Shown here in pieces: positions 1-10,574 of a stretch of 64,000 nucleotides of DNA. A program made the position numbers and the translations under genes. The notes under the pieces are model-generated. The model ran no database searches. It was given only the letters and a program-made list of their open reading frames with translations, and had not been told where the DNA came from. Location: assembly GCA_030386875.1 (NCBI GenBank), contig CM059563.1:29240139-29304138 (forward strand). Direction: 5' to 3'. The first letter of the stretch is position 1. Every line of letters begins with the position of its first letter. The stretch is from Morinoia aosen. Taxonomy: Eukaryota; Arthropoda; Malacostraca; Amphipoda; Talitridae.

Positions 1-936
1 TCACTTGTCCGAGACGACTGCTGAAGCAAATTCAGTCGAAATCCTTAGTTGACGCAATTTTGATTCATAGCATCCTACAGAAAAAATCAATGAAGAAATT
101 TGCGTATTTGGAACAGAGCCGGTTGCAAATGTGTCGCACTTACCAAGACTAAATAACGCAAGCAATCACTGCGTGACGACGGTCATAGGAAAGTGCTTCT
201 GAGCGCATCACCACCTGCTGCACAAATAAGCTTTAGACTCAATTCAAATTGAAAAATAGATTATGTTGTGAAGAAGCTTATATGCACGATTGAAAGGACA
301 AAACATTTTAAAACGATTTGTTGTCAGCACACGATTTGTTGTCAGTTTAAACGAACAACAACGTCAGAACGTTTACATTTTTTCTTCCCGACGGAGCACT
401 GTTACTTTTACAAAAGTTTCCTTTAATTGTAACTCTTTCATGAACTTCTGATTTATGTAGAAAAAGGCGCTTTTCTGAGCCACGCAGAAATTAATACAAC
501 TGGGTTTGTGTCAGGTATATGACGTTTCAATATATATTTTGCTCGCACAAGTGATTCTTACTCATTCATTTTTGAGTATGTTCTTATTGATGTATGATAC
601 CGCATATCAGTTCAATTCTAATACATTCCTTCATCTTTTAATCACAAAATACAAGCTAACCAACCAGATAGAATAATATCGTATCACAGATACAAAGGTT
701 TTTATATTGGATTGGCCAAACAGTTTTGAATGTACGATGTAACAAGAAGTGCAGTTGGCGATGCGACCGACGAAAATCGGCCATAACCTATTTCTTAATT
801 TTGCATTTCAGTCAACACAAGATGGATGCAACTCTTTTTTTCTTAACAGTGAAAATTAACTCTGAATTCCAGCTTCCATGTAGAAGTTAAGACGGTTTGT
901 CACTCGTCCTAAAGCTGCTCTTCAATTTATTTACCC
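1..936. other. AT-rich DNA without recognisable feature
   Basis: I see no coding frame of note, no tandem repeat and no recognisable element here. The stretch ends where the 3' tail of the LINE begins. Confidence 0.5.
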
Positions 937-1342
937 TGTGTATTTAAACAATTTTAAACAATTTAAACAATTTATTTACCACAGGAGATACAGAGGTAGA
1001 ATGTTTCTTAAGTCTAACACAATGGTCAGAGTTGAGTATAGCTACCTGTGGGCCCGAATAAGTTCAGCGACTTCTAGGGCATCCTACCATTACATTATTC
1101 TAGGGCGTACAAAAATGTTTAACCTAATTCACTTAGCCTAGTTTCGCATTAGACTGATCAACAGGATAATGAACTCGATATTGATGTTTAATTTTACAAT
1201 ATAGGTCATATGGACAATATTTAACAGTATATTCGATAACGATTTGGGAGCAGACTGAAAATCGGCGATATTACTCATGGCAAATTGCATTATTAGGACC
1301 AGACATGTAGGAGGCAGGATTTGACTTGGTGATCTTACACGA
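937..1342 (-). other. LINE 3' UTR and short-repeat tail
   Basis: Non-coding end of the LINE. About 190 nt of it (948-1135) align by eye to 32866-33060, including shared TTGAGTAT, CTACCT and AAGTTCAG blocks. The extreme 3' end is a short tandem of a TTTAAACAA-like unit, as expected for primer recognition or slippage in CR1-type LINEs. Confidence 0.7.
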
Positions 1343-3061
1343 CTAGTATTCTGATAAGAAGTGAGACTCAAGATTTCTTTTAAATACCTTGTAAGAATTA
1401 CTTTCACGGATCTCCGCAGGTATTGAGTTCCAGGTTTTAGTTCCAACGAATAGTATACTATGTTGCGAGCGGGCCTTTGAATAATAAGGAAGCATGAATT
1501 TACTTTTATTTCGTGTTAAATGGTCGTGATGACCAGTTTGCGCAGTTAATAACTGTTGAAGGCTATTGTCGCCATCATTAGCTAATGTTTTGTAGATGAA
1601 ATTGCAGATGGAGATTTTGTAGAGATCCGAGAGTTTAAGTATTTGTAAATTTTTGAATGAATCATTTGTGTGAGCATTATATTCTAGGTTCTTTACCGCT
1701 CTGATGGCTCTTTTTTGCAGAGTAAAAATTATATTGGTTTTATTTTTATCAGTTCCATGCCATGCTTCTATTCCGTATTGCAGGTACGGTGAAATGAGCG
1801 TTCGATAAAGCATTAGTAAGGCTGTTTCAGGCAGGAAATTTTTAACTTTATTCAGGATTCCGATGGATTTTGATAATTTAGAACTAATATGAGTGATGTG
1901 CTCTTTGAAGGTCAGATGTTTATCTATTATGATGCCCAGAAATTTACATGAGTTGGTTTCTTTGATTTCACCTTCGCCAATTTTAATGGATGGTAGAGAT
2001 ATATTTTTCTTGTATGAGAACGTAGTATAATTTGTTTTATCGATATTGAGGCTTATTTTATTAGCTTTAAGCCACAGTGAAACCTTATGGAGTTCATTAT
2101 TTATACTCTCCGCAACCGTAGTGGGATTTTCGTTCGGAAGGACCGCAGAAAGCGTACTGTCATCGGCAAAAAGTATGAATTTAAAAAATGATGTAGATTT
2201 AATAATATCATTGATAAAAATCAGAAAAAGGAGAGGCCCAAGAACAGATCCTTGTGGAACTCCATGGCTAATTTTTTGTGGGTCCGATTTTGCGTCGTCA
2301 ATGACAACGTATTGCTTCCGATTTGTTAGGTATGATCTGAACCAATCATGGGCAACCCCACGAATGCCATAACAATGAAGTTTCGAGAGTAATATGTTAT
2401 GGTCCACACAATCGAATGCCTTTCGAAAGTTAAGAAATACAGAGAAGACAGTCTTTCCGTTATCTATATTAGAATAAAGGAATTGTAAATGATTTAATAT
2501 TGCCTGTGTTGTTGATTTTTTACAGCGAAAGCCGTATTGTTTATCATAGAGAAATGATTTTTGTTCAAAATAAAAGTACACTTTTTTATACACAATTTTC
2601 TCGAATACCTTGCTAATAATTGGTAACATGGAGATAGGTCGATAATTGTTTACACAGGTTTTTTCACCATTTTTGAAGATAGGGGTTACTCTAGCAACTT
2701 TGAGGGAGTTCGGGAAAGTGCCTAGTAAGAGAGACTGGTTAATAATATTGGATATCAGCGGGGCCACAATATCAGCAATTATTTTAAGTATTTTAGTTGG
2801 AAACGTTTGTAACCCACTCGATTTATTTTTCATGTTGTTTATGCACGCAATTACATCGGAGGAGTTTGTAGGCGTAAAGAAAAAGGAGTTGTGTTCTCGA
2901 ATATGATCCATAAATTCCAGGTGATCAGTAGGTTCACTTGGAATACCATTGGCTATAGTTTTCCCTACGTTTACAAAGAAGTTGTTGAAGAGATTAGCAA
3001 TTTCATTCTTCTCATGGTATTTTACATTATCTTGAGTGATATAACCAATTTTCTTTTTTTT
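1343..3061 (-). pseudogene. LINE ORF2, C-terminal part: reverse transcriptase
   Basis: The first ATG of this frame is at 2911, but translation upstream to about 3061 still gives coherent protein (for example ANLFNNFFVNVGKTIANG), so the ATG is not the real start and the domain is continuous with the endonuclease. Counted from that ATG, RT blocks are NYRPISMLP near residue 89, QYGFR near 125, motif A VFLNFRKAFDCVDH at 158-171, GVPQGSVLGPLLF at 217-229 and FADD at 248-251, followed by the usual thumb-like tail. Motif A normally has Asp where this copy has Asn161, which should abolish polymerase activity. The stop is TAG at 1343-1345. The damage points to a dead copy; related active copies may exist elsewhere in the genome. 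Confidence 0.88.
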
Positions 3062-4346
3062 CGGCGTTATTCGGTTTATAACAAGAGTTAAGGAGGCGCC
3101 AAGTCTTTTTAACGTCAGCTTTGAATTGAGTAAACTTGAGGGTAAAGTAGCTCTTTTTTGATGTTCTTATCTGGTTTGTCACATAGTTTCTGAATCGGTT
3201 ATATGTTTCTCTAGATATTCGCCCTTCGCAAAGGAGGGCTAGGTACGCTTGGCGTTTCTTTATATTTATCACGATGTCTCTAGTAATCCAGGGCTTTTGT
3301 TTATTTTTCGGGGTAACTGTACAAGTTACAATTGGGCAACACTGATTGTATGCGGTCATTATAGTTTCAGTCAACTTTACTACTGATTCATCAATGCTCC
3401 TTGCATTATTGTTTTGTTGGGTGATGTGCAATGTTGGCATTAAATCTTCTAGAACGGTGCGCATTTCTTCTAAATTTGATTCGTTTATTTTACGATATGA
3501 ATAAGTTTCAGCCCGTGCTTTGGTGCACGCAAGATAGACATTTTTCTTAATAAGAAAAACTGGAAAATGATCTGATAAGTCAGAAGTAATTATTCCAGCA
3601 AGAAAATCACTTGGGTCTGTCATAAAGATATTGTCAAGCAGCGTGGCACATTCTGAGGTTATTCGTGTTGGCTTTGTGATGATCGGAAGGAAAGATTTAG
3701 AATGAAATGCATTTAAGAAATTAGAGATTGGTTCATAGCTTTCATGTTTCAGCAAATCATAGTTGAAGTCACCGCATATTGTTATGTCATTGTAGAAGGA
3801 CCTGTTGAACTGAGAAATAATTCGATTAAGCTCATTAAGGAAGGATATAGGACAGGCTGTAGGCGGCCTATACACCGTTCCAAGCACAATTCGTTTGCCA
3901 TCTCTAGACAGTTCTACGAATAATGATTCTATATGATCCTGATTCAGTGTTGCACTTGCTATGATTCTCGAATCCATGTGCTTAGAAATGTATGTACTGA
4001 TGCCCCCGCCTCGCTTGTTTTTTCGTAGCGAATGGTAACTATGATAATTTTCAAATTTAATCATGTCTTTGGTCGAGTCATCTAGCCAGCTTTCGGTGAA
4101 GCTAATCACATCTAAGGTATGCTTAAGTTCAGTAATAGTGCATTGTATCTCTTCCAATTTTGGATAGAGTGACCTACAGTTCCAACACAGTAGCGAAAAA
4201 TCCTGCCGGGTTATTCGTATAGATTCGTTGAATTTTGATATATTAGTATATCTGCAGTTTTCAGAGTCGTTTAGGTTTGGAAATATTCTGTTCAAATGAT
4301 CGAGATCCGGGTCGATTTCATCTAATATATCAGCGTGATCAGTCAT
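3027..4346 (-). pseudogene. LINE ORF2, N-terminal part: EEP (APE-like) endonuclease domain
   Basis: The 439-codon frame starts at an ATG and carries an exonuclease-endonuclease-phosphatase fold that would nick target DNA to prime reverse transcription. Visible motifs are LLCWNCRSL at about residues 52-60 (metal-binding Asn), TESW at 84-87 (catalytic Glu), RGGGI at 112-116, GTVYRPP at 156-162, GDFN at 192-195, LLDNIF at 236-241 and SDH at 258-260. These are the endonuclease signature positions in the right order and spacing, so this domain looks intact. The frame leaves the true reading frame at the A8 run (plus 3054-3061) and ends with about eight out-of-frame residues. The coding sense continues in the frame of the next entry. 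I infer one original polyprotein of about 1000 residues. Confidence 0.85.
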
Positions 4347-6611
4347 TCAAAATTAGTAAACAGTAGGCAGTAAGTACTATTGTACAACTTAAAACGAAAT
4401 ACAGAGTCAAGATTAAAAGGATATATCTATCTAAAAACTAGCTTAGAAAGTATAGAAAAGAGTAAGAAATCTAGCGTGATTTCGTGAGTACACTCAATAC
4501 TCAGCCAAGAGCGATTAATATTGGAGTTAAATATACAAAATTGATGCGTACAAATTGCTGAAGGCTTTGTTACAAAGTTCACATACAACAGGTAATAAGT
4601 TTAAAAAAAAATAAAAATAAATAGAAAAAAATTTAGCGACGATGATAATCTAATCAGCTAATATGTTTTACACATAATAATAGTTTGTTGGAAAAAATTA
4701 CATACAATTTACGAGGAAAGGTGAACAAGGTGGATATCAATATTCCATCATAATATTGGTAGGTACAAATTGCTGGTGGTGTTGTTGCAATTTCCAATAC
4801 AGTTGTCATAAATGTTCATATATATCTGTCATAAGATTGTCAAAATTGAGGTAAAACTGCCGTATATATCTTTAGAGGTTGGAACTGATTCATGACATGA
4901 AGTTATGCAGTTTGAAGATCTAGTGTAAAGTTATAGAATTCTAGGCGTTATTGGCATACGAGTATATAATTTGACACAGGTACATGTATATGATGTTAAT
5001 GCAAAAAATACCTTAAACTCTCGTGTATGTCCTTTCCTCATCACTTGAATTGAACTGTTTTCCTCCATAAATTTCTAATTTTCTTCTAACAGGGGTATTC
5101 TACCTACCGAGTGTTGTAATAGACATGGGTGAGAGGTCACTGGTTAGAATAATATTATTGTCCTATCTGCATTGTTTTGTTACATCGATAGGTGTCCACA
5201 TGGCTAAGTTCTTCGCTAATCTCGTATCGAAATTTTACTGCAGTATGGTTGTCGGTAGCTTATTTCCGTGCAAATGTAAAGTTCTCATCTGGGCTCTGTC
5301 TCCTCTTCGAGCTCTTACAACTCTTTTATATTATGCGAGGGCATAAAATTGTAAAATGTTCGCATATTGAAATCTGGTAACACTATCGATTGTTGTAAAC
5401 CCAACTCGAAAGTTCTATTTTTTCGTTGACGGTCTGCATGTCGCAATCAATTTCAACTTCACGCTTGATCTGCTGTATTCTAAAAAGCAGACCCTGCGCT
5501 GATAGGACGCTGTTCTGTTTCTGTGTTCTGTGTATTCACGTTGCAATGCATCAATGCAACTTAAATCATTTATATGAAACCGTCGTACACTCCAGAAAAA
5601 GGATTCAGTATCTGCCGCAATGAAGATATATGCGCGCACTAACCTCAAACGTAAAGGTATAAGTTTTCCTCGTACGGGCTTTTCTGAATGAATAGTGACA
5701 AGGATTTTTTCTATACCATAACAATAAAATTGTGTGAAATCTTCTGTAATTTAAACCTTATTTTCGTACCATTTGATCTAAAGGTTTTCTTTTCTACTAA
5801 GTTTTTTCGTAAAATTACGAGTAAGAAATGGAAGCCCCACTGTTTGAAAAAAGAATAGAATATTTCTGGTTTGACTGCATAAATCCTCAGCAGAAACGGT
5901 CTGTCTGAGTAGGCAGCGAAGTAGCTGAGGGCTCAAGAAAAGCTCCTCTCACTGCATAAAAGAAAAGCCTGGTCGACTATTAGAGATAAAAAGGAAAATG
6001 AAGAATTCTAGAAATTTCGTAATGAAAGAACGTTGTGTTTTAGATATGCTGAGATTTGGTGCAGGATCATTGTTAAAAGTTTTGAAGAAAAAACTCGTTG
6101 CTTCAAGTTTCAAAGAAAAAATATTTTTAATAAACTGTGAATTTTGAATGCTTAGGTCCGTTCTATTTGGTGAGTCACGACTTTAGTTCAGCAAACTGTG
6201 ATGCCGAATCAGAACCAGTTACTGACTTCTGAAATTACAAGAAAAGTATTTAATAGAAATGCCAAACCCTATACAAATGTGCAATCAAGATTTTTATTCA
6301 AATGGATAAGTTCTCATAAATCATTAGAGAACTAAACTATTAATTAAACAGGTGCTAGGGCTTTCGGTATATCAGAAAAGAGAACTCTGCTCCAGAAGAT
6401 GGCGATGTGCATTCTAAATCTATGCTATAATCAGATCCGCGTCTCTCTGTTCGAAGCGGGCCGAAAGTGTGTGATGAGCGTATCTGTGATACAAGCTTAG
6501 GAAATAGGAGCGTGTGTCATGTGATTTGTCAAACATTATTATACATTTTTGCCGGGCCGTGTGCACTCGGCATCATCAACTCTCGAAAGATTGAATTGTT
6601 TTATTTGTTAA
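4347..6611. other. Region without supported genes, possibly including LINE 5' UTR
   Basis: Directly upstream of the LINE endonuclease frame I see only AT-rich DNA. The few frames of 60-77 codons at 5125-5648 overlap on both strands and resemble no family I know. The only structured piece is a GC-rich stretch at about 6545-6600, which on the minus strand reads like a PLE 3'-end motif and is listed separately. Confidence 0.4.
6550..6600 (-). other. Possible decayed PLE-tail motif
   Basis: On the minus strand the sequence has TTGATGAT followed by a GCCG...CGGC stem, the first half of the hammerhead-like motif found in the other PLE tails of this window. The expected GAAAC after the stem is absent (CCGGCAAAAAT instead). 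It sits just outside the target-site duplication of the PLE dimer, so it belongs to older sequence. Low confidence. Confidence 0.2.
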
Positions 6612-6625
6612 GGCCTTTCTTTCAT
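6612..6625. repeat. Target-site duplication, left copy
   Basis: ggcctttctttcat, identical to 9151-9164, bounds the inverted PLE dimer on the left. The last six bases also match the end of the right inverted arm, probably by microhomology. Confidence 0.85.
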
Positions 6626-6677
6626 CAGGAATAAAACCACAAACAGCGGAATAAAATTCATTTTTCTAAAATGGGCA

Positions 6678-6717
6678 TTCAGACTAGCGCTAGTTTCGAA
6701 TATTCATTATCAATGAA
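6678..6717 (-). ncRNA. Hammerhead-ribozyme-like motif in PLE tail (left arm)
   Basis: Mirror copy of the motif at 9021-9060, on the minus strand of the inverted arm, with the same stem I, core, stem III and C at the expected cleavage position. The two core deviations are shared, so they predate the dimer or were inherited by both copies. Confidence 0.5.
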
Positions 6718-6786
6718 AGCTCTGAAAATAAGATCAAAAAATATAGACAAATTGATATTTCAATAGTTGCTAAGGATATATACAAC

Positions 6787-7947
6787 CTATATAATATACA
6801 ATTGGCAGGCACTTTGATCACAGTTAAGAACGGGTTTCTGCTTAAAAATGTACATTGATTCTAAAATCCGGAGATCGCTATTACACGTAGAGTCTAAAAT
6901 TGAAAAATCATCTACCGAGAAAATATGGTTGGTGCTTTCACAGTGAAGTCTAGGCGAAGACTGAGGTGGAGTTGCTAGCGGCCTATTAGTTCTAAATGAT
7001 TTGCCTAGATGTTGGTAAAATCTAATCTTTGACTGTTTCAGAGTGCTCCCTATGTAGGAACTCTGGCAGGTTCCACACTGATATTTATAAACAATACTAG
7101 AGAGCAACTCTTTCGGCAGTCTGTCTTTATACTGGAAAAATGATTTTATTTGGAAACTATTGCGAAAAACAAACTTGAAATCGATTTGGGGGTAAAATTT
7201 TCTCAAATTCCTAGTTAAATATTGTTTTAGCTCATCAGAAGTTGGTCCAATATACGGAAGCGATACATATAAAGCACATTTGGAAACTGTAGCTACCGTG
7301 ACCTGTGGCTTATCGAACATTTTGTTTAAAAACTTTTTAAGAGTATAGTCAAAAATATATTGAGGGTATCCATTGGTAGCAAAAAATGTTCTCAAGTAAT
7401 TTAGTTCGTCGCAAAACTTATGATAGTTTGATGACAGGTGAAAGGCTCTGTGAAAAAGTGTTCTCAAACTATTTAGTTTAAAAATGAAAGGGGTAAAGCT
7501 GAAGAAACTATTTCCTAGACCAGTGAAAGTCGGTTTCCGATAAATGCCTAGTTGAAGATGATTGTCAAAACGTTGAACCCTAACGTCTAAAAACGGCAAA
7601 ACTTTATCATTTTCTACATCCATGGTGAATTTGATATTTGGATGTTGACTATTAATATGATCTAGAAACAGATTGGCATGAGTGACATCATTAAAAATAA
7701 CAAAAGTATCGTCCAAATATCGGTTATAAAAAACAGGTTTGAAAAAATCTGGACAAGAAGACAGGTACTTATTTTCCATATTGCACATAAATATGTTCGC
7801 CAGAGTAGGGGCTAGAGGATTACCCATTGCCAGGCCATCTATCTGTTTGTACAAAATATTATTGAAATAAAAACACGTTTCGGTAACCGCCAGCTTCAAC
7901 AAATCCAAAAAAGACTTTCTGCCCAAACCATGATGGTATTCATTAAC
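6787..7947 (-). pseudogene. Penelope-like RT plus GIY-YIG endonuclease, 5'-truncated (left copy)
   Basis: An uninterrupted frame from the inversion junction to the stop at 6787; no proper ATG start exists because the 5' end (RT fingers and motif A) is missing. Counted from the TTG codon at 7926, RT motif B is QIDGLAMGNPLAP at about 28-40 and motif C is RYLDDT at 69-74, both typical of Penelope-like RTs. The C-terminal GIY-YIG nuclease has VYKYQC near 279-284, SSYIGST at 289-295, Arg302 and a conserved Glu in RILESMY near 358. PLEs use this nuclease to nick the target. The frame has no internal stop, so the loss is by truncation only. It is 97% or more identical to the right copy by eye. Expression as a functional protein is unlikely. 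Confidence 0.88.
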
Positions 7948-7949
7948 AT

Positions 7950-8951
7950 CCTCTAGCCCCTACTCTGGCGAACATACTTATGTGCAATATGGAAAATAAG
8001 TACCTGTCTTCTTGTCCAGATTTTTTCAAACCTGTTTTTTATAACCGATATTTGGACGATACTTTTGTTATTTTTAATCATATTAATAGTCAACATCCAA
8101 ATATCAAATTCACCATGGATGTAGAAAATGATAAAGTTTTGCCGTTTTTAGACGTTAGGGTTCAACGTTTTGACAATCATCGTCAACTAGGCATTTATCG
8201 GAAACCGACTTTCACTGGTCTAGGAAATAGTTTCTTCAGCTTTACCCCTTTCATTTTTAAACTAAATAGTTTGAGAACACTTTTTCACAGAGCCTTTCAC
8301 CTGTCATCATACTATCATAAGTTTTGCGACGAACTAAATTACTTGAGAACATTTTTTGCTACCAATGGATACCCTCAATATATTTTTGACTATACTCTTA
8401 AAAAGTTTTTAAACAAAATGTTCGCGAAGCCACAGGTCACGGTAGCTACAGTTTCCAAATGTGCTTTATATGTATCGCTTCCGTATATTGGACCAACTTC
8501 TGATGAGCTAAAACAATATTTAACTAGGAATTTGAGAAAATTTTACCCCCAAATCGATTTCAAGTTTGTTTTTCGCAATAGTTTCCAAATAAAATCATTT
8601 TTCCAGTATAAAGACAGACTGCCGAAAGAGTTGCTCTCTAGTATTGTTTATAAATATCAGTGTGGAACCTGCCAGAGTTCCTACATAGGGAGCACTCTGA
8701 AACAGTCAAAGATTAGATTTTACCAACATCTAGGCAAATCATTTAGAACTAATAGGCCGCTAGCAACTCCACCTCAGTCTTCGCCTAGACTTCACTGTGA
8801 AAGCACCAACCATATTTTCTCGGTAGATGATTTTTCAATTTTAGACTCTACGTGTAATAGCGATCTCCAGATTTTAGATTCAATGTACATTTTTAAGCAG
8901 AAACCCGTTCTTAACTGTGATCAAAGTGCCTGCCAATTGTATATTATATAG
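7950..8951 (+). pseudogene. Penelope-like RT plus GIY-YIG endonuclease, 5'-truncated (right copy)
   Basis: This copy starts at the PLAP residues of RT motif B (codon at 7950) and has an ATG at 7980 that is internal to the ancestral protein. RT motif C RYLDDT and the nuclease VYKYQC...SSYIGST are present. Compared with the left copy it lacks ten residues just after YLDDTFVIFN (a 30-nt in-frame deletion) and has a few substitutions: LQLG to RQLG, SSNYH to SSYYH, MFDKP to MFAKP, and RILES to QILDS. The last replaces the conserved catalytic Glu of the GIY-YIG family with Asp and may disable the nuclease. The frame ends at the same place as the left copy. Confidence 0.88.
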
Positions 8952-9020
8952 GTTGTATATATCCTTAGCAACTATTGAAATATCAATTTGTCTATATTTT
9001 TTGATCTTATTTTCAGAGCT

Positions 9021-9060
9021 TTCATTGATAATGAATATTCGAAACTAGCGCTAGTCTGAA
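9021..9060 (+). ncRNA. Hammerhead-ribozyme-like motif in PLE tail (right arm)
   Basis: Reading 5' to 3': stem I strand TTCA (9021-9024), core TTGATAA (9025-9031), one T, a weak stem II GAAT/ATTC, GAAAC (9041-9045), palindromic stem III ACTAGCGCTAGT (9044-9055), C (9056, expected cleavage position), stem I partner TGAA (9057-9060). This is the type I hammerhead layout, and PLEs are known to carry such ribozymes. Two core positions differ from CUGANGA (first C is T, the G is A), so self-cleavage is doubtful in this copy. Confidence 0.5.
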
Positions 9061-9118
9061 TGCCCATTTTAGAAAAATGAATTTTATTCCGCTGTTTGTG
9101 GTTTTATTCCTGATGAAA

Positions 9119-9150
9119 CTTAGATTTCCAAGACACGTACCCATCTCAGC
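9119..9150 (+). other. 32-nt unique extension of the PLE dimer
   Basis: Sequence between the end of the right inverted arm and the right target-site duplication that has no counterpart on the left. The two other inverted insertions in this window have an extension of similar length (33 and 41 nt) on the same side. Confidence 0.6.
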
Positions 9151-9164
9151 GGCCTTTCTTTCAT
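9151..9164. repeat. Target-site duplication, right copy
   Basis: ggcctttctttcat, identical to 6612-6625, follows the 32-nt extension on the right of the PLE dimer. Confidence 0.85.
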
Positions 9165-10569
9165 TTCGCCTTCTTTCTTATTTCATATAAAGGGGGGTGG
9201 ATTACATGTACTCTGCTTAAGTTACCGGATGCTATCTTTACAATGTACAAAGAGAGAACATAAAGTTCGCTGCAGGATGGCACTAAGTCAGCAATAAGCA
9301 AGTGATGTTAGAAAACCAGATGTCAGAAATTAAAAAGTTTAAAACACTGTTCATTGGGCTGTAAGAAAACACAAGTATACTGTAACACAATTTTCTAACG
9401 AGTTAGAAAATTGACGCGTCAATAGAAGATGGAGAGTAAAACTAAAATTAATAGCATTCAAACTTTTTGTACTGTATAAATGAGTCGACGTCTTGTGCTA
9501 CACTAATAAAGCTTTTGTTTGTACTTTCGTTGTCAATGCATTTTATACGAAGCTGAAATGCGCCCGGAAATTTTGTTCTGCCATGAAAGTACAAAGAAAT
9601 AAGATGTTTTAATAATAATATACATAGTTTGGATTTACTTCTGGGAAGTATACCCCGTTTTTTGTTTTAAAATGAATTGATGAATTTATAATTCTATAGA
9701 ATTATTTTATTCATTCGATGCAACGCTAATACGAGAAAAACCTAATCATAAAATACTGCTTTGATTTGATTCGTTAATTTATTTTTACAAGAATGGTAGC
9801 TTTAGCTTTCGAAATTTTGAAATACATCGTTCCCAGACGAAGTCAGATTACGGCTCTACCTTTGTTATTCAAATACTTTCATGCGTTGATGGCGTGAGAA
9901 ATCCCCTCCCTTCTTTCGAAAACCTTTTATTCAGAGAAAAACACACTTATTTTCGTCTCACTGGGACTTTTAAGGTCGTGTTTGAGAAATGCCACCGTCC
10001 TCAGAAATGACAGCAATTTTTTCAAGTGTTATGACATTCGTTTTTATTTCTACAGTTTAGGGGTTTCTCCTATCGTTTCCTGACACTCAAATTTTCTGTT
10101 GGGATTTAATATACCTTATTTCAGAGTTTATTGAAAAAGTCAATTCAGGAAATTCTGAAGAACCGAAAAAGTGAAAGTTTTTCTTACGGTTAGTTCATTC
10201 CAGTGGACTTTATGTACTGTATATTTCTTGTGCATAAGCTTCTCAAATTATTAAATCTAACACTAAGATGTAGTGAACGTTTCTGCCATTCGAGTCAATG
10301 CCCATTTCAAAACACGAGTAGAAAAGTAAATTGCAGAACTTCCATCTTTTTTCGAAGAGGCAAAAACTCCACTCTCGCGCTGCTGAATTTTGAACCCTCA
10401 ATTCACTCAAACGTTGGACAAATGTTGCCAACCACTAGGCTTTTGTCACACATTTGAACAAATTTTTTTTCTTTTTTCACCTTCAAGAATTCTCAAACAG
10501 CCAATCCTTGCTAATGTCGTCGGAAACTTTCATACACATTGGTGAGATGTATGTTAAATACGGAACAAT
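9165..10569. other. No recognisable feature
   Basis: AT-rich sequence without coding frames that I can defend. The frames of 62-84 codons near 10.2-10.45 kb overlap each other on opposite strands and show no motif. Confidence 0.4.
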
Positions 10570-10574
10570 AATCG

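Larger units (their letters stand above)
937..4346 (-). mobile_element. CR1/Jockey-group non-LTR retrotransposon (LINE), defective copy
   Basis: Read on the minus strand, the order is apurinic-type endonuclease, reverse transcriptase, roughly 400-nt 3' UTR, and a tail of short TTTAAACAA-like repeats at about 943-975 (plus-strand reading). That order and the short-repeat tail instead of a long poly(A) fit the CR1/L2/Jockey group of LINEs, which copy themselves by target-primed reverse transcription. The N-terminal segment rich in D/N with an EIDPDLDHLN stretch is also reminiscent of CR1/Daphne-type second ORFs. No gag-like first ORF is visible to the right of 4346, so the copy is either 5'-truncated or its 5' part is too decayed. 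No target-site duplication was found. A related 3' end occurs at 32866-33060. Confidence 0.85.
6612..9164. mobile_element. Penelope-like element inserted as head-to-head inverted dimer
   Basis: Two copies of the same PLE 3' portion lie back to back: left arm 6626-7820 on the minus strand and right arm 7948-9112 on the plus strand, with loop 7821-7947 belonging only to the left copy. The arms are 1195 and 1165 nt; the 30-nt difference is fully explained by one 30-nt in-frame deletion in the right copy. A perfect 14-bp direct repeat, ggcctttctttcat, flanks the whole unit (6612-6625 and 9151-9164). Between the right arm and its repeat is a 32-nt unique extension (about 9119-9150). Inverted pseudo-LTR arrangements with a short one-sided tail are known for Penelope-like elements. 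High identity and the perfect duplication suggest a recent insertion. The arms would pair as a long dsRNA if transcribed. Confidence 0.9.

Noticed and set aside
521-540. GAAACGTC on the minus strand
   Set aside because: No stem II or core precedes it; probably chance.
1138-1446. 102-codon minus-strand ORF
   Set aside because: It overlaps the end of the RT frame and its 3' UTR in another frame, with no independent motif.
2046-3091. Plus-strand ORFs of 66-108 codons over the LINE
   Set aside because: They are antisense shadows of the RT frame.
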